A stretch of 64,000 bases of DNA, from contig NZ_HG529492.1 of assembly GCF_000308275.2 (NCBI RefSeq), forward strand, positions 1 to 64,000. Direction: 5' to 3'. The notes below the pieces were generated by a model, which saw only the letters and a list, made by a program, of their open reading frames with translations, did not search any database and had not been told where the DNA came from. The DNA is from Levyella massiliensis (lineage in GTDB: Bacteria; Bacillota; Clostridia; Tissierellales; Peptoniphilaceae). Shown here piece by piece: positions 34,117 through 42,432 of the stretch. The number at the start of each line of letters is the position of its first letter. Position 1 is the stretch's first letter. Made by a program: the position numbers and the translations under genes.

Positions 34117-36132
34117 TTATAAGTTTTTCACCCACAGGCAGCGCATCGCATTGAGCACAGCAATCACCATGACGCCAACATCGGCAAAGATGGCAAGATA
34201 CATATTGGCAATGCCCAAGGCGCCGAGACCCAAGCAGGCAAATTTGATGACAAGCGCCAGAGCAATATTTTGATAAACAATACCCAGGCACTTTTTCGCA
34301 ATACGAATTGCTTTGGAAAGTTTCAACGGATCGTCGTCCATCAAGACAACATCAGCGGCTTCAATAGCTGCATCGGACCCCATGGCGCCCATGGCAATAC
34401 CAATATCCGCAATGGAGAGCACCGGCGCATCGTTAATGCCATCGCCAACGAAAGCTAATTTCGTCTTGGCCGGCTTTTCACGCAGCAATTCTTCCACCTT
34501 CTCCACCTTCCCCGCCGGAAGCAGATCGCTATAAACGGCGTCCACGCCAAGGTCGGCCGCCACTTCTTGGGCCACCTTTTGTGTATCGCCAGTGAGCATC
34601 ACTGTCTTTTGGATGCCGTCGGCCTTGAGCGCTTGCACAGCCTCTTTCGCATGTGGCTTCACGCGATCGGAAATGACGATGTGCCCGGCATAGTCGCCAT
34701 CCAGCGCCAGATGAATAATGGTGCCGGTCATATGGCAGGGATGATAGGGCGTGTTTAAACTTTCCATCAGCTTACTGTTACCCGCGGCAACGGAAATTCC
34801 ATCTACTTTTGCAATGATGCCTTTACCGCTGATTTCTTGAATTTCCGCAACGCGCTGGCGATCCACGGGCTTACCGTAGGCACGCAGAAGGCTTTTGCTG
34901 ATGGGATGCGAGGAGGCGCTTTCCGCGAGCGCAGCCAGTTCCAAGAGTTTGCTTTTTTCCATGGTATTGTGATGCAGGGCATTGACTTCAAAAACGCCCT
35001 GCGTGAGCGTACCGGTTTTATCCATCACGACAATTTTGGTTTTTGAGAGCAATTCCAAATAGTTGGAGCCCTTGACCAAAATGCCTTCCTTGCTGGCGCC
35101 GCCGATGCCGGCGAAGAAGCTCAGCGGAATGCTGATGACGAGTGCGCAAGGGCAACTGATGACCAAGAAAGTGAGGGCGCGATAGAGCCAGACCGTCCAA
35201 GCCGGTGCCAGCCCCATAAAGAACATCCGTACCAATGGCGGCAACAGAGCCAGTGCCAACGCACTGTAGCATACGGCCGGCGTATAGATTCGCGCAAATT
35301 GCGAGATGAAGTCCTCCGACTTGGATTTGCGAGAGCTCGCGTTCTCCACCAGATCCAGGATTTTGGACACGGTGGATTCGCCGAATTCACGCGAGGTGCG
35401 AATCTTTAACACGCCGGTCATGCTGATGCAACCGCTGATTACGGCATCGCCCTCCTCTACATCACGCGGCAGACTTTCCCCCGTGAGAGCTGCCGTATTT
35501 AAACTCGACTTACCTTCCACAATGGTGCCATCGATGGGAATTTTCTCGCCCGGCTGCACGACGATGATGCTGCCGACAGCCACGTCATCCGGATCTACGG
35601 TTTCCAAAACGCCATCCTTCTCCACATGCGCATAGTCTGGACGGATATCCATTAAATTGCTGATATTTTTGCGACTGCGTCCCACGGCGTAGCTTTGGAA
35701 CCATTCGCCGATCTGATAAAACAGCATGACGGCAATGGCTTCCAAATAGTCGCCATTTTCTACAATCGCCAATGTCATGGCACCAACGGTAGCAACGGCC
35801 ATCAAAAAATTTTCGTCAAACACGCGCTTATTTTGAATGCCGCGCCACGCTTTGGCCAGAATGTCATGCCCGATAATCCAGTAATCCAAGAAATATAACG
35901 CAAAGCGCACGACGCGCCCCGCCGAAGGAAACAGCTGTTGGTCCAAAAAGGTAAAACTCTCCGCCGTCAGTTGCTCCAGAACCAGCAGCAAGGCTGCGCT
36001 GATGAAAATGCGCACTACGTTTTTTTTCTGCTTTTTGGTCATGCCGTCTTCCCGTCGCCCCGCTGTAACCAACAAAACGATCGCCGCTAGGAGTACGAAG
36101 ACCAATAAAGCGCTGATGATGATTTGTGCCAT
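34117..36132 (-). CDS. Heavy-metal translocating P-type ATPase (Zn/Cd/Pb type) lacking an N-terminal HMA domain
   Basis: 671 residues. P1B-ATPase with the membrane metal site CPC (SCPCALVISIPL), phosphorylation site DKTGTLTQG, TGES actuator (ALTGESLPRDV), HP motif (SSHPIS) and the hinge GDGINDAPVLS. CPC with a conserved C-terminal Lys/Asp region (DVGVMVIAVLNAMR) is typical of the Zn2+/Cd2+/Pb2+ subgroup (CadA/ZntA). The usual N-terminal metal-binding domain is missing; a separate HMA protein is encoded 108 bp upstream. Integral membrane exporter, controlled by the divergent ArsR-type repressor. Confidence 0.93.
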   Translation of the reverse strand: MAQIIISALLVFVLLAAIVLLVTAGRREDGMTKKQKKNVVRIFISAALLLVLEQLTAESFTFLDQQLFPSAGRVVRFALYFLDYWIIGHDILAKAWRGIQNKRVFDENFLMAVATVGAMTLAIVENGDYLEAIAVMLFYQIGEWFQSYAVGRSRKNISNLMDIRPDYAHVEKDGVLETVDPDDVAVGSIIVVQPGEKIPIDGTIVEGKSSLNTAALTGESLPRDVEEGDAVISGCISMTGVLKIRTSREFGESTVSKILDLVENASSRKSKSEDFISQFARIYTPAVCYSALALALLPPLVRMFFMGLAPAWTVWLYRALTFLVISCPCALVISIPLSFFAGIGGASKEGILVKGSNYLELLSKTKIVVMDKTGTLTQGVFEVNALHHNTMEKSKLLELAALAESASSHPISKSLLRAYGKPVDRQRVAEIQEISGKGIIAKVDGISVAAGNSKLMESLNTPYHPCHMTGTIIHLALDGDYAGHIVISDRVKPHAKEAVQALKADGIQKTVMLTGDTQKVAQEVAADLGVDAVYSDLLPAGKVEKVEELLREKPAKTKLAFVGDGINDAPVLSIADIGIAMGAMGSDAAIEAADVVLMDDDPLKLSKAIRIAKKCLGIVYQNIALALVIKFACLGLGALGIANMYLAIFADVGVMVIAVLNAMRCLWVKNL

Positions 36133-36149
36133 TCGACTATCCTTCCCTA

Positions 36150-36177
36150 TAAAAATACCGCTCCCCGCGGGGAGCGG
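36150..36177 (-). terminator. Attenuator between the HMA gene and the ATPase gene
   Basis: The perfect palindrome CCGCTCCCCGCGGGGAGCGG is followed on the minus strand by TATTTTTAT, so it should stop part of the transcripts and give more chaperone than pump. Confidence 0.75.
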
Positions 36178-36240
36178 CTCATTTCCGGTTTCCCACAGCC
36201 CATTGCTTCCAAGCGTTTCGTGCCAACCGGGTTCGTATCG

Positions 36241-36459
36241 TTAGAGCGCAATGTCGCAGTCGGGTTCTACCTTCCGGCAAGCAGAGAGCACGTTTTGCAT
36301 CACCGACTCCGGCTCGGCATCCGGTGCAAATTTCACGATCATTTTCTGCGTCATGAAATTCACTACAGCATCTTCCACGCCAGCGATTTCCTTCGTTGCG
36401 CTTTCCATCAAATTCGCGCAGTTCGCACAATCCACTTCAATGTTGTATGTTTTTTTCAT
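36241..36459 (-). CDS. Free-standing heavy-metal-associated (HMA) domain protein
   Basis: 72 residues of the ferredoxin-like HMA fold, MKKTYNIEVDCANCANLME with the metal-binding pair Cys 11 and Cys 14. The motif is DCANC where copper chaperones have MxCxxC; the Asp before the first Cys occurs in Zn/Cd-type domains. It likely delivers metal to, or replaces the missing domain of, the ATPase downstream. GAAGGAGGCTCTC precedes the ATG. Confidence 0.9.
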   Translation of the reverse strand: MKKTYNIEVDCANCANLMESATKEIAGVEDAVVNFMTQKMIVKFAPDAEPESVMQNVLSACRKVEPDCDIAL

Positions 36460-36487
36460 GAGAGCCTCCTTCGTTTTTACGAGCTCA

Positions 36488-36533
36488 TTTTTACAATTAA
36501 GCACTTGTTTAATCAATCTACGAAAATTATAAT
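36488..36533. promoter_or_regulatory. Divergent promoters sharing one ArsR-type operator
   Basis: The 18-bp palindrome ATTAAGCACTTGTTTAAT (36496-36513; ATTAA-n-CA-nn-TG-n-TTAAT) sits between the two divergent genes. On the minus strand TTGATT (36511-36516), 17 bp, TAAAAA (36488-36493) forms a promoter for the HMA-ATPase genes with the operator in its spacer. On the plus strand TTGTTT (36505-36510), 17 bp, TATAAT (36528-36533) forms one for the repressor with the operator over its -35. A bound repressor would block both. Confidence 0.7.
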
Positions 36534-36670
36534 AGGGAGGAAAACACAAGTCAATGTTTCAGTCTCATTCCTGCTAATCGGTCTAAAGGGATGACCAATC
36601 GGGCAAACGGGACAGGCTCGCCCCTCCCTTTTCCCCCAAGCCATCGGACCAAACGAGAAAGGAGGTTTTT

Positions 36671-37051
36671 ATGCCTCAAACGCAAAAGGAACTATCGCTA
36701 CCCTTTGCCCATGACGACGAAGCGCCGGATCTGGCCGTCATCAAGAAGCAACTGGCCATCGTGAGCGATTTTCAAATTGTCGCGGATATCTTCAAGCAAT
36801 TGGGCGATACCACTCGCATCCGCATTTTCTGGCTTCTATGCCATCATGAAGAGTGCGTACAGGACATTTCTGCCCTCTTAGCCATGTCCAGTCCCGCCAT
36901 CTCTCATCATCTACGTCCCTTAAAAAACAGCAAACTCGTCGTCAGTCGTCGCGAAGGAAAAGAAGTGTACTATCGCGCCGCCGACAACGAGCAAAGTCAA
37001 CTCTTGCATAAGATGATCGAAAAGGTCATGGCCATCGCCTGTCCGAAATAA
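36671..37051 (+). CDS. ArsR/SmtB-family metal-responsive repressor
   Basis: 126 residues with an ArsR winged helix: LGDTTRIRIFWLLCHHEECVQDISALLAMSSPAISHHLRPLKNSKLV. The Cys-His pair and Cys in LCHHEECVQD correspond to the alpha-3 metal-site position of CadC/CzrA-type sensors. It should sense Zn, Cd or Pb and release the divergent HMA-ATPase promoter. AGAAAGGAGG precedes the ATG. The araC-type gene follows after 38 bp and may be cotranscribed. Confidence 0.92.
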   Translation: MPQTQKELSLPFAHDDEAPDLAVIKKQLAIVSDFQIVADIFKQLGDTTRIRIFWLLCHHEECVQDISALLAMSSPAISHHLRPLKNSKLVVSRREGKEVYYRAADNEQSQLLHKMIEKVMAIACPK

Positions 37052-37089
37052 GGCACCGTATACATGGCCGTATACACGAAGGAGTTTTC

Positions 37090-37977
37090 ATGTCCGCCGC
37101 AACCACCCCATCCGTCTCCCTCTTTCCGGGAGCCGCTCTTACGTATTTCAACGACGAAGGCCCGTGCCCTGCCCCATGCCTCATAACAGCAGACACGACG
37201 CCCACCCTGGCAATCACGCATTGCCATAAGGGCCAACTTTCGGCATCTCACGCAGGAAAAACGCTGCACCTCGGCCCCGGCGATTTTCTCTTACAATCCC
37301 TTGCCGCCGGCACCCCGTTGCCATCCTCGGATCCCTCCCTTCCCTGCGAAGGCCTTTCTCTTTTTCTGGATCCGCCGACACTGTTCTCTTCTCTACCGCT
37401 CCTTGGAAAAAGCGCCCTTTCCCCCTCGTTTCTCAGCGATAAATTCCTCACTGCTTCTCCTTTTGCCGCTTTTGCCGGCAATCTGCATAGCGATGCCCTT
37501 TTCACGCCTTTTTACGCGAGCGAGACACGGCTGCGTCGCCCCTATCAACAACTCAAAGCCTTGGAGTTGCTGCTTTTTCTGGCCCAAAAAGAAACGCACC
37601 CCGAAGCCCTCACGGCAACACGCGCCGAGCAAATTCGCATCGTGCGCGAAATTCATGACCTCCTCACGCACAACATGGATGAACGCATCACCATCGATGC
37701 ACTCGCGCATCGCTATCTGATGAATCCCACCACGCTCAAGGAAACGTTCAAATCCATCTACGGCAGCCCTCTGGCCGCTCACGTCAAAGCGCACCGCATG
37801 GAATTGGCCGCGCGCCTTCTCACCGAAAGCACGCTATCCGTTGCCGCCATCGCCCGACGCGTCGGCTACGAAAGCCAAAGTCGCTTCACCTCCGCCTTCA
37901 AAGTGCAATATCACCTCTCCCCGAGCGAGTATCGCAAAAAGGGGCAATCCGTCCCGCATGACTGTGAGATGCTGTAA
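37090..37977 (+). CDS. AraC-family transcriptional regulator
   Basis: 295 residues. The C-terminal ~100 residues carry two helix-turn-helix motifs (ITIDALAHRYLMNPTTLKETF and SVAAIARRVGYESQSRFTSAF) and the family end LSPSEYRKK. The N-terminal ~170 residues are cupin-like (TLHLGPGDFLLQS) and would bind an unknown effector. AAGGAGTTTTC precedes the ATG. Its position after arsR suggests a link to metal handling, for example siderophore-type AraC regulators, but this is only inference. Confidence 0.88.
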   Translation: MSAATTPSVSLFPGAALTYFNDEGPCPAPCLITADTTPTLAITHCHKGQLSASHAGKTLHLGPGDFLLQSLAAGTPLPSSDPSLPCEGLSLFLDPPTLFSSLPLLGKSALSPSFLSDKFLTASPFAAFAGNLHSDALFTPFYASETRLRRPYQQLKALELLLFLAQKETHPEALTATRAEQIRIVREIHDLLTHNMDERITIDALAHRYLMNPTTLKETFKSIYGSPLAAHVKAHRMELAARLLTESTLSVAAIARRVGYESQSRFTSAFKVQYHLSPSEYRKKGQSVPHDCEML

Positions 37978-38011
37978 AAGACAAGGACGGCGATAGGCTG
38001 GCGTCTTGGTT

Positions 38012-38434
38012 TTAATCGACCCGATTCCAATTTTTCTCTTGCAGCGCTTGCAATCTCTCTTCATTGCCTTTGCACATGCGACCGTTGAACGGGACTTCAT
38101 AGCCAACTCTCTTGCCAAGATGCCAAAAGACCAGAAACGCCTTTTTAGATTTCATTTCCACTTGAAAGTCCTCGATTTCATTCCAAGGCAGCAGCACAAA
38201 GGATTTGCTTAGCGGATTGCCATTCTCTTTTTCATAAATCCCCTTCGGGCTGAAATAGATAGTGAAATTGCGCGAAGCATCGCTCGAATAAAGCAAGGGG
38301 CTCAGTGCCAGCCATTTTGCCAATCCCGTTTTTAAATCATCGTGCTTAATCGTGAACAAATAGTCCTTCGTAGCGCCAAAAGAAGCCTTCACTTCCTCTT
38401 CGATTTCATTCGTATCCATAAAAAAGATTCCCAT
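38012..38434 (-). CDS. Hypothetical protein, possibly bacterial PH-like domain
   Basis: 140 residues with no signal peptide or membrane segment. The pattern IYFSPKGIYEKENGNPLSKSFVLLPWNEIEDFQVEMKSK, alternating strands followed by a C-terminal helix, recalls PH-like domains of the YcxB/bPH type. I do not recognise the family with confidence. Its GAGGAGAAAAC Shine-Dalgarno overlaps the stop of the upstream XRE gene (9-nt gap), so the two are coupled. Confidence 0.65.
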   Translation of the reverse strand: MGIFFMDTNEIEEEVKASFGATKDYLFTIKHDDLKTGLAKWLALSPLLYSSDASRNFTIYFSPKGIYEKENGNPLSKSFVLLPWNEIEDFQVEMKSKKAFLVFWHLGKRVGYEVPFNGRMCKGNEERLQALQEKNWNRVD

Positions 38435-38443
38435 GTTTTCTCC

Positions 38444-38647
38444 TCACTGAAAAATAAATACTTCTTTGATGTCCTTATCCAGGACTTTGCAAATTTTATA
38501 GGCTGTTTCCAGCGTTGGACTGATCACATTGTTCTCATACGCCATGATCGAGCGACGCTTCAAATCCACCGCCTTCGCCAAGCGATGCTGGGATAAGCCT
38601 TTCTCTTTTCGAAATTCAGCAATTCTATTTTCGATATGTACCTCCAT
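38444..38647 (-). CDS. XRE-family helix-turn-helix regulator
   Basis: 67 residues, all one Cro/CI-type HTH: RIAEFRKEKGLSQHRLAKAV...SIMAYENNVISPTLETAYKICKVLDKDIKEVF. Such single-domain regulators often control themselves and the next gene, here the PH-like protein. Probable DNA binding to its own promoter (inference). Confidence 0.9.
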   Translation of the reverse strand: MEVHIENRIAEFRKEKGLSQHRLAKAVDLKRRSIMAYENNVISPTLETAYKICKVLDKDIKEVFIFQ

Positions 38648-38699
38648 AACAACTCCCTTCGACGGAAATATTCCTCTGATGCTTTTTATGGTGGTGTGG

Positions 38700-38880
38700 C
38701 GGTGGTTCGGTGATGGTGCGGTGGTGATTTGATGCAGATGTCGCGCTGCTTTGGTGCCGATGTAGTGGCGGTGGTGGTGCGGCGGTGATTTTATGCCGAT
38801 GTCGCGCTGCTTTGGTGCCGATGTAGTGGCGGCGGTGGTGCGGCGGTGATTTGATGCCGATGTCTCACTGGTTTGGTACG
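38700..38880. repeat. 61-bp tandem repeat, about 2.6 copies
   Basis: GTGATTT-ATGCCGATGTCGCGCTGCTTTGGTGCCGATGTAGTGGCGG-type units recur at 38724, 38785 and 38846 (61 bp apart). The sequence is G-rich on the plus strand and no gene is supported. The stretch 38881-39270 that follows is low-complexity GGCGGGG/TTTTCGG-type DNA. Confidence 0.75.
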
Positions 38881-39270
38881 TTTTTTAGTACCATTTTGGT
38901 GCTATTTATAGTACCATCGTCTCTTGTCCAAGTCAAATCATTAAGGCAAAAAAATGCGCAGAAAAGGATGTTCTGCGCAAGGCGCCTTGCGCATGATGGT
39001 CGCAGCGAGATGCTTAGCCACACAGACGGCGTCGCGGGATGGCTGTATAGCGGGAGCGACGGTGTAGCATGCGGGATTTTGGCGGAGGTAAGGCGGATTT
39101 TCGGAGGGGTATGGCGGGGAGCATGGAAGGGGTATGGTGGGTTTTCGGTGCGAGTCACGGCTGGGAGCATGGCGAATTTTCGGCGGGGGCACGGCGGCGA
39201 GCATGACGAGTTTTCAGCGGCGATACGGCAGGATTTCGGGGAGTTTTCGGCGCATGACTTAAGAACGAAT

Positions 39271-39438
39271 GGCGGCCGACGGCGGCCTTATAACGCCGCC
39301 GAAGGCGGCATTCTGAACTGCCGGCGAAGCCGGCTCCTTATGGGCGCCGAAGGCGCCATTCTAAACTGCGCCGCGCAAGCGGCGCTCCTTATTTATGAAC
39401 CGCCGGCGGAGCCGGCTCCTTACGGGCGCCGGAGGCGA
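39271..39438. repeat. Cluster of six short GC-rich palindromes (third repeat type)
   Basis: Six stems lie in a row, including GCCGCC/GGCGGC, GCCGG/CCGGC, GGCGCC/GGCGCC, GCGCCGC/GCGGCGC and GCCGG/CCGGC, mostly with CGAA or similar loops. They are joined by CTCCTTAT and ATTCTRAACTG linkers, spaced about 28-35 bp. The cluster abuts array 5, as the similar clusters abut arrays 3 and 4 (and a shorter one array 1). Confidence 0.8.
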
Positions 39439-39440
39439 TT

Positions 39441-40438
39441 GACCGTGCCTTTGGCATTTTTTTTGCAAAAGGCACGGTCGGCCGTGCCCTCTGCACTCCA
39501 ATTTCGACCGTGCCTTTGGCGTTTTTTTGCAAAAGGCACGGTCGGTTGCGCCCTCCGCGCCGCAATTTTGACCGTGCCTTTGACCATTTTTTGCAAAAGG
39601 CACGGTCGACCGCACCCCCTGCCCCGCAATTTTGACCGTGCCTTTGACCATTTTTTGCAAAAGGCACGGTCGACCGCACCCCCTGCCCCGCAATTTTGAC
39701 CGTGCCTTTGGCGTTTTTTTCCAAAAGGCACGGTCGGCAGCAACCCCTGCTCCACAATTTCGACCGTGCCTCTGGCGTTTTTTTCCAAAAGGCACGGTCG
39801 GCAGCAACCCCTGCTCCACAATTTCGACCGTGCCTCTGGCGTTTTTTTCCAAAAGGCACGGTCGGCCGCGACCCCTCCTACGCGATTTCGACCGTGCCTT
39901 TGGCGTTTTTTTGCAAAAGGCACGGTCGGCCACAACCCCTGCTCCACAATTTCGACCGTGCCTTTGGCGTTTTTTTGCAAAAGGCACGGTCGGCCACAAC
40001 CCCTGCTCCACAATTTCGACCGTGCCTTTGGCGTTTTTTTATAAAAGGCACGGTCGGTCGCGCCCTCTGCACTCCAATTTCGACCGTGCCTTTGGCGTTT
40101 TTTTGCAAAAGGCACGGTTGGTTGCGCACTCCGCCCCGCGATTTCGACCGTGCCTTTGACCATTTTTTGCAAAAGGCACGGTCGGATATGCCCTCCGCCC
40201 TGCGATTTCGACCGTGCTTTTGGCGTTTTTTTGAAAAAGGCACGGTCGGATATGCCCTCCGCCCTGCAATTTCGACCGTGCCTTCGGCGTTTTTTGCAAA
40301 AGGCACGGTCGGTAGCGCACTCCGCCCCGCCATTTCGACCGTGCCTTTAACGATTTTTTGCAAAAGGCACGGTCGGCCGCAACCCCTGCTCCGCAATTTC
40401 GACCGTGCCTTTGGCATTTTTTTGCAAAAGGCACGGTC
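39441..40438 (+). repeat. Hairpin array 5, family 1 (16 units, largest)
   Basis: Units start at 39441, 39506, 39570, 39634, 39698, 39762, 39826, 39890, 39954, 40018, 40082, 40146, 40210, 40274, 40337 and 40401. The period is 64 bp with one 65 and one 63. The T-rich loop is on the plus strand. Identical neighbouring units, such as 39762 and 39826, point to recent local duplication. Open frames up to 265 codons on both strands here are repeat by-products. Confidence 0.95.
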
Positions 40439-40480
40439 GCGCAACCTCTTCGCACAACGCCTCCGCTTGCTCATTCGGTC

Positions 40481-40519
40481 ATTGCTATAATAAGAAGGAG
40501 AAGGCATTGCTATAATAAG
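40481..40519 (+). repeat. Direct repeat with -10-like boxes before ogt
   Basis: ATTGCTATAATAAG occurs at 40481 and 40506, 25 bp apart. Each copy contains TATAAT, so either could be the -10 of the ogt promoter; no good -35 is seen. Confidence 0.5.
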
Positions 40520-40623
40520 GTGGCATTGCCACTTCGACTTCTTGGCACTGAAGGCGAGAGTAGCGAGCTGGAAGCGAGAAGCGAGCTGAAGATGAGGGGG
40601 CGAGCAAAAGGAGAAGGGTTGGA

Positions 40624-41178
40624 ATGGACTATAGTGCGCATTATGAATCGCCACTGGGTGGCATGACGATGGCAAGCGATGGCGAAAGTCTCATCGGGTT
40701 GTGGTTTGATGGGCAGAAATATTTTGCGGAGACGCGGAGAGAAGTGTGGGTGGAATGTGCGCCTGATGGGCTGCCTATTTTCCAAAGAACGGTGCAGTGG
40801 CTGGATGTGTATTTTAGCGGGAAGGAGCCGGATTTTACTCCATCGATGAGGATGCGCACGACACCGTTTCGGCGGGCGGTGTGGGAGATATTGCTGTCGA
40901 TTCCATATGGAGAGACCATGACTTATGGGGAAATTGCGAGACGTCTTGGGCAGAAGAAAAACCGCCTGCGCATGGGGGCGCAGGCGGTGGGTGGTGCGGT
41001 TGGACACAATGCTATTTCATTGCTTATTCCGTGTCATCGCGTGGTGGGCGCTGACGGCGGGCTCACCGGCTATGCGGGTGGCATCGATAAGAAAATACAA
41101 TTGCTGGCGTTGGAAGGAATAGAGCGGGATGACCTTTTTCTGCCGAAAATTGATAGCGATGCAGGCCGTGTCAAGTAG
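40624..41178 (+). CDS. ogt: Methylated-DNA--protein-cysteine S-methyltransferase
   Basis: 184 residues. Suicide repair enzyme that takes alkyl groups from O6-alkylguanine. The active-site Cys is in IPCHRVVGADGGLTGYAGG. The recognition helix region MRMGAQAVGGAVGHN and the N-terminal ribonuclease-like subdomain are present. AAAAGGAGAAGGGTTGGA precedes the ATG. It lies 185 bp after array 5. Confidence 0.95.
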   Translation: MDYSAHYESPLGGMTMASDGESLIGLWFDGQKYFAETRREVWVECAPDGLPIFQRTVQWLDVYFSGKEPDFTPSMRMRTTPFRRAVWEILLSIPYGETMTYGEIARRLGQKKNRLRMGAQAVGGAVGHNAISLLIPCHRVVGADGGLTGYAGGIDKKIQLLALEGIERDDLFLPKIDSDAGRVK

Positions 41179-41201
41179 TTATGCGTCCCGGCGATGGTGC
41201 T

Positions 41202-42329
41202 CTATCTGGGGCCAAAGAAAAGCCAAATGATCTGTGGCATGAACACCAGAAAAATCGTAGCGATCGGCTGGGTGGCGGCATAATACGAGGAAACGCGGTC
41301 ATCTTTTGTCACTTCAAGAAGTGCGCCCAATGCCGGAGCACTGGTCATGGAGCCGGTGGTGGTTCCCAACGCGCCGAATAAGGGCAATTTGAACACATAA
41401 TAGGCGATCAGATAGCTCAAGACCGAGCTTGCCAAGGTGATCATCACCCCTGCAAAGAAGAGTGTGATGCCATATTGACTGATCACTTCGACAAAACCTG
41501 CGCCTGCATTCGTGCCGGCGCGCATGAGGAAAAAGGCTAGGCCCAAATCGCGGATCATTTGCATGTTACCTTTAGCGTAGGTGAAATTGACCGGTCCAAT
41601 ATGACCGAAATGGCCCAGCACAATGCCCATGATGATGGAGCCACCACCGGCGCCGAGAGAAACCACTACCTTATCGCCCACCGGCAATTTGAGGCTGCCC
41701 AGTAAGCTGCCTAATGCAATGGCTACTGCAACGCCAAAGAGGCCATGCGGCTCGAAGTCCAGGAATTTTTTCTTGAGATTCTCGACCGCATTTTTTGATT
41801 CCGGGACGGTCAATTTATTGTTTTCTTCGTCGCGATCCACGCCCATCACTTTCGGTAAGATCTGCACCAAAAGCACTACGCCCAAAACGCCAAACGCATA
41901 GGCAATGCCGTAGCCGACGCCCGGTAGCGATGATGGCGTTAGCGACGTCACCGTGCCAAGCATGGCCGTAGACGTCAAGGCGCCTGCGCCCAAGCCCATG
42001 GAGAGTTCCAAAGGAATGTTAAAGAGTTTTACCGCCAAAACAATCGAGGCACCGCCAATAATACATGTGATAATCGCTATGGCTAAAAACTTGATGCCAT
42101 TCTTTTTAATATTATTCACAAACGTCGGGCCGGCCATCAAGCCAATCGGTGCCAAGAACAGCACCAAGCCGACATTATCGAGTATGGGAGGCACTTTCGT
42201 GCCGAAGTGTCCAAAAACAAGTGAAGTAATCAAGATCGCAGAAGCGCCGAACTTGACGCCAAAGATATTCAAATGTCCCAGGAAATAGCCGATCGCCATA
42301 ATGAGAAACATAGCCATTAATAGATTCAT
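41202..42329 (-). CDS. AspT/YidE/YbjL-type transporter domain protein
   Basis: About 375 residues with ten or more membrane segments in two halves. Gly/Ala-rich motifs GAGALTSTAMLGTVTSLTPSS and ALGTTTGSMTSAPALGALLE are the duplicated aspartate-alanine-exchanger-type signatures (TTGxMTxxPxL). The central TrkA-C regulatory domains of full AspT-like proteins are missing; only a short hydrophilic loop remains. It may be an amino- or carboxylic-acid exchanger. The start at 42329 has TAGGAGGGTTT before it. GltS-like families share remote similarity. Confidence 0.78.
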   Translation of the reverse strand: MNLLMAMFLIMAIGYFLGHLNIFGVKFGASAILITSLVFGHFGTKVPPILDNVGLVLFLAPIGLMAGPTFVNNIKKNGIKFLAIAIITCIIGGASIVLAVKLFNIPLELSMGLGAGALTSTAMLGTVTSLTPSSLPGVGYGIAYAFGVLGVVLLVQILPKVMGVDRDEENNKLTVPESKNAVENLKKKFLDFEPHGLFGVAVAIALGSLLGSLKLPVGDKVVVSLGAGGGSIIMGIVLGHFGHIGPVNFTYAKGNMQMIRDLGLAFFLMRAGTNAGAGFVEVISQYGITLFFAGVMITLASSVLSYLIAYYVFKLPLFGALGTTTGSMTSAPALGALLEVTKDDRVSSYYAATQPIATIFLVFMPQIIWLFFGPR

Positions 42330-42432
42330 AAACCCTCCTAACAATTTCGCCTTGTGTTGGATCGCTCAATCGCACACAGACATACGGTCTATGAAAGAGA
42401 AAGCTTCCTCGCATTTCCAATGTTTTTTCAGT

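Noticed and set aside
38851-39699. A 282-codon open frame on the plus strand
   Set aside because: It runs from the 61-bp repeat through G-rich filler and palindromes into array 5, has a low-complexity product, and shows no family resemblance.
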